NCBI GenBank assembly: GCA_029880625.1
Contig: JAOUOA010000122.1
Coordinates: 1 to 7,507, forward strand
Direction: 5' to 3'
DNA: 7,507 nucleotides
Origin: Spirochaetia bacterium
Lineage (GTDB): Bacteria; Spirochaetota; Leptospiria; Leptospirales; Leptonemataceae
Below are positions 6,879-7,507 of the stretch, one piece after another; within the stretch, counting starts at the first letter, position 1; the number at the start of each line of letters is the position of its first letter. The translations under genes and the position numbers were made by a program. The notes below the pieces were generated by a model. The model searched no databases and was not told the origin of the DNA. It was given only the letters and a program-made list of their open reading frames with translations.

Positions 6879-7507
6879 TCATCCGTTCAGCTTACGCGCG
6901 ACCTCTTTAATTTCAAAAAATTCAAAGATGTCGCCGACCTGTATATCATTGTAGCCGTCTACCGACATACCGCATTCAAACCCTTCATTGATTTCCTGAA
7001 CTTCATCTTTTTCCCTGCGAAGGCTTTTCAGAGAACCGGTATAGACGACAACACTGTTGCGGATCACGCGCAGCTTATGGCTTTTTTTGATTTTTCCTTT
7101 TATCACCATACATCCGGCAACAATCCCGATGCGGGAAATCTTGAAGATCTGACGCACTTCAACGCGGCCAGTAATTTCTTCTACTTTATCTGGCTCCAAC
7201 ATACCTTCCATTGCAGCATGAACTTCTTCAATTACTTCATAGATGATGCTGTAATATTTGATCTCCACATGATTGGATTCCGCAAGATCTGAAGCACGCG
7301 GAGTTGCCCGAACCTGAAAACCGATGATCAGGGCATTGGAAGCGGAAGCAAGAGTCACGTCAGACTCGCTGATTGCTCCTGTTGCAGCATAAATCACACG
7401 AACCTTCACATCATCTGTTGAAAGTTTGAGAAGTCCGTCTTTAATTGCTTCAACTGAACCCTGAACATCCGCTTTAATAATAATTTTAAGTTCTTTGTGA
7501 TCCGAAA
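6879..7507 (-). CDS. infB: Translation initiation factor IF-2, C-terminal part (cut by window edge)
   Basis: IF2 is the GTPase that brings formyl-Met-tRNA to the 30S subunit and promotes 50S joining in the cytoplasm. Only the last 208 residues are present; the G domain lies beyond the right edge, so the start is not visible. The fragment opens with the domain III signature KADVQGSVEAI and continues with SESDVTLASASNALIIGFQVR, the usual IF2 wording. It ends in the C2 tRNA-binding domain, with GFECGMSVDGYNDIQVGD near the C-terminus and a short tail ending KLNG. The reading frame is open from the edge to the TGA at 6881-6879. It is the most upstream gene seen here, and rbfA follows 55 nt later in the same direction, as in many bacterial nusA-infB-rbfA clusters. 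Nothing appears broken. The identification is near certain. Confidence 0.97.
   Translation of the reverse strand, partial: SDHKELKIIIKADVQGSVEAIKDGLLKLSTDDVKVRVIYAATGAISESDVTLASASNALIIGFQVRATPRASDLAESNHVEIKYYSIIYEVIEEVHAAMEGMLEPDKVEEITGRVEVRQIFKISRIGIVAGCMVIKGKIKKSHKLRVIRNSVVVYTGSLKSLRREKDEVQEINEGFECGMSVDGYNDIQVGDIFEFFEIKEVARKLNG

Noticed and set aside
1..7507. Mobile element, defence system, CRISPR array or other novel system
   Set aside because: Every substantial minus-strand coding stretch belongs to a known housekeeping family, and the gaps are too short to hide another gene system; no repeats or integrase-like genes were seen.

Overview
All recognisable genes lie on the minus strand and read from the right edge to the left edge in the order infB (3' end), rbfA, truB, rpsO, pnp, dut, ftsK (5' part). 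This is a bacterial housekeeping cluster covering translation initiation, ribosome maturation, tRNA modification, RNA turnover, dUTP removal and chromosome translocation. Base composition is moderately AT-rich and looks uniform. I see no tRNA or rRNA, CRISPR array, insertion sequence, integrase or phage gene. The plus strand carries only shadow reading frames.

The best guess for the source is a spirochaete (class Spirochaetia). This rests on the order infB-rbfA-truB-rpsO-pnp, on dut and ftsK following pnp, and on a TruB catalytic loop with DRFADG in place of the common DPxATG. From memory, Treponema has a similar cluster with ribF between truB and rpsO; ribF is absent here. No species can be named from this sequence.

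Right part (7507-5601): the last 208 residues of IF2, then RbfA after 55 nt, then TruB starting at a TTG only 2 nt after the rbfA stop. IF2 and RbfA act on the 30S subunit and TruB makes psi55 in tRNA. The 55-nt gap holds a weak hairpin followed by a T tract.

Middle (5600-2897): a 192-nt AT-rich gap that serves as the rpsO leader and lacks a Shine-Dalgarno sequence, then ribosomal protein S15, then after 28 nt a full-length PNPase with an Arg/Gly/Asp-rich tail.

Left part (2925-1): dut most likely starts at a GTG inside the pnp 3' end, with its ribosome binding site lying within pnp codons. After it comes ftsK, with four membrane segments, a long acidic linker and the motor domain, cut by the left edge just after the ATQRP motif. 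The ftsK start is not clear-cut. I found no undescribed system. The points worth a second look are gene junctions, start sites and lineage-specific residues in known proteins.
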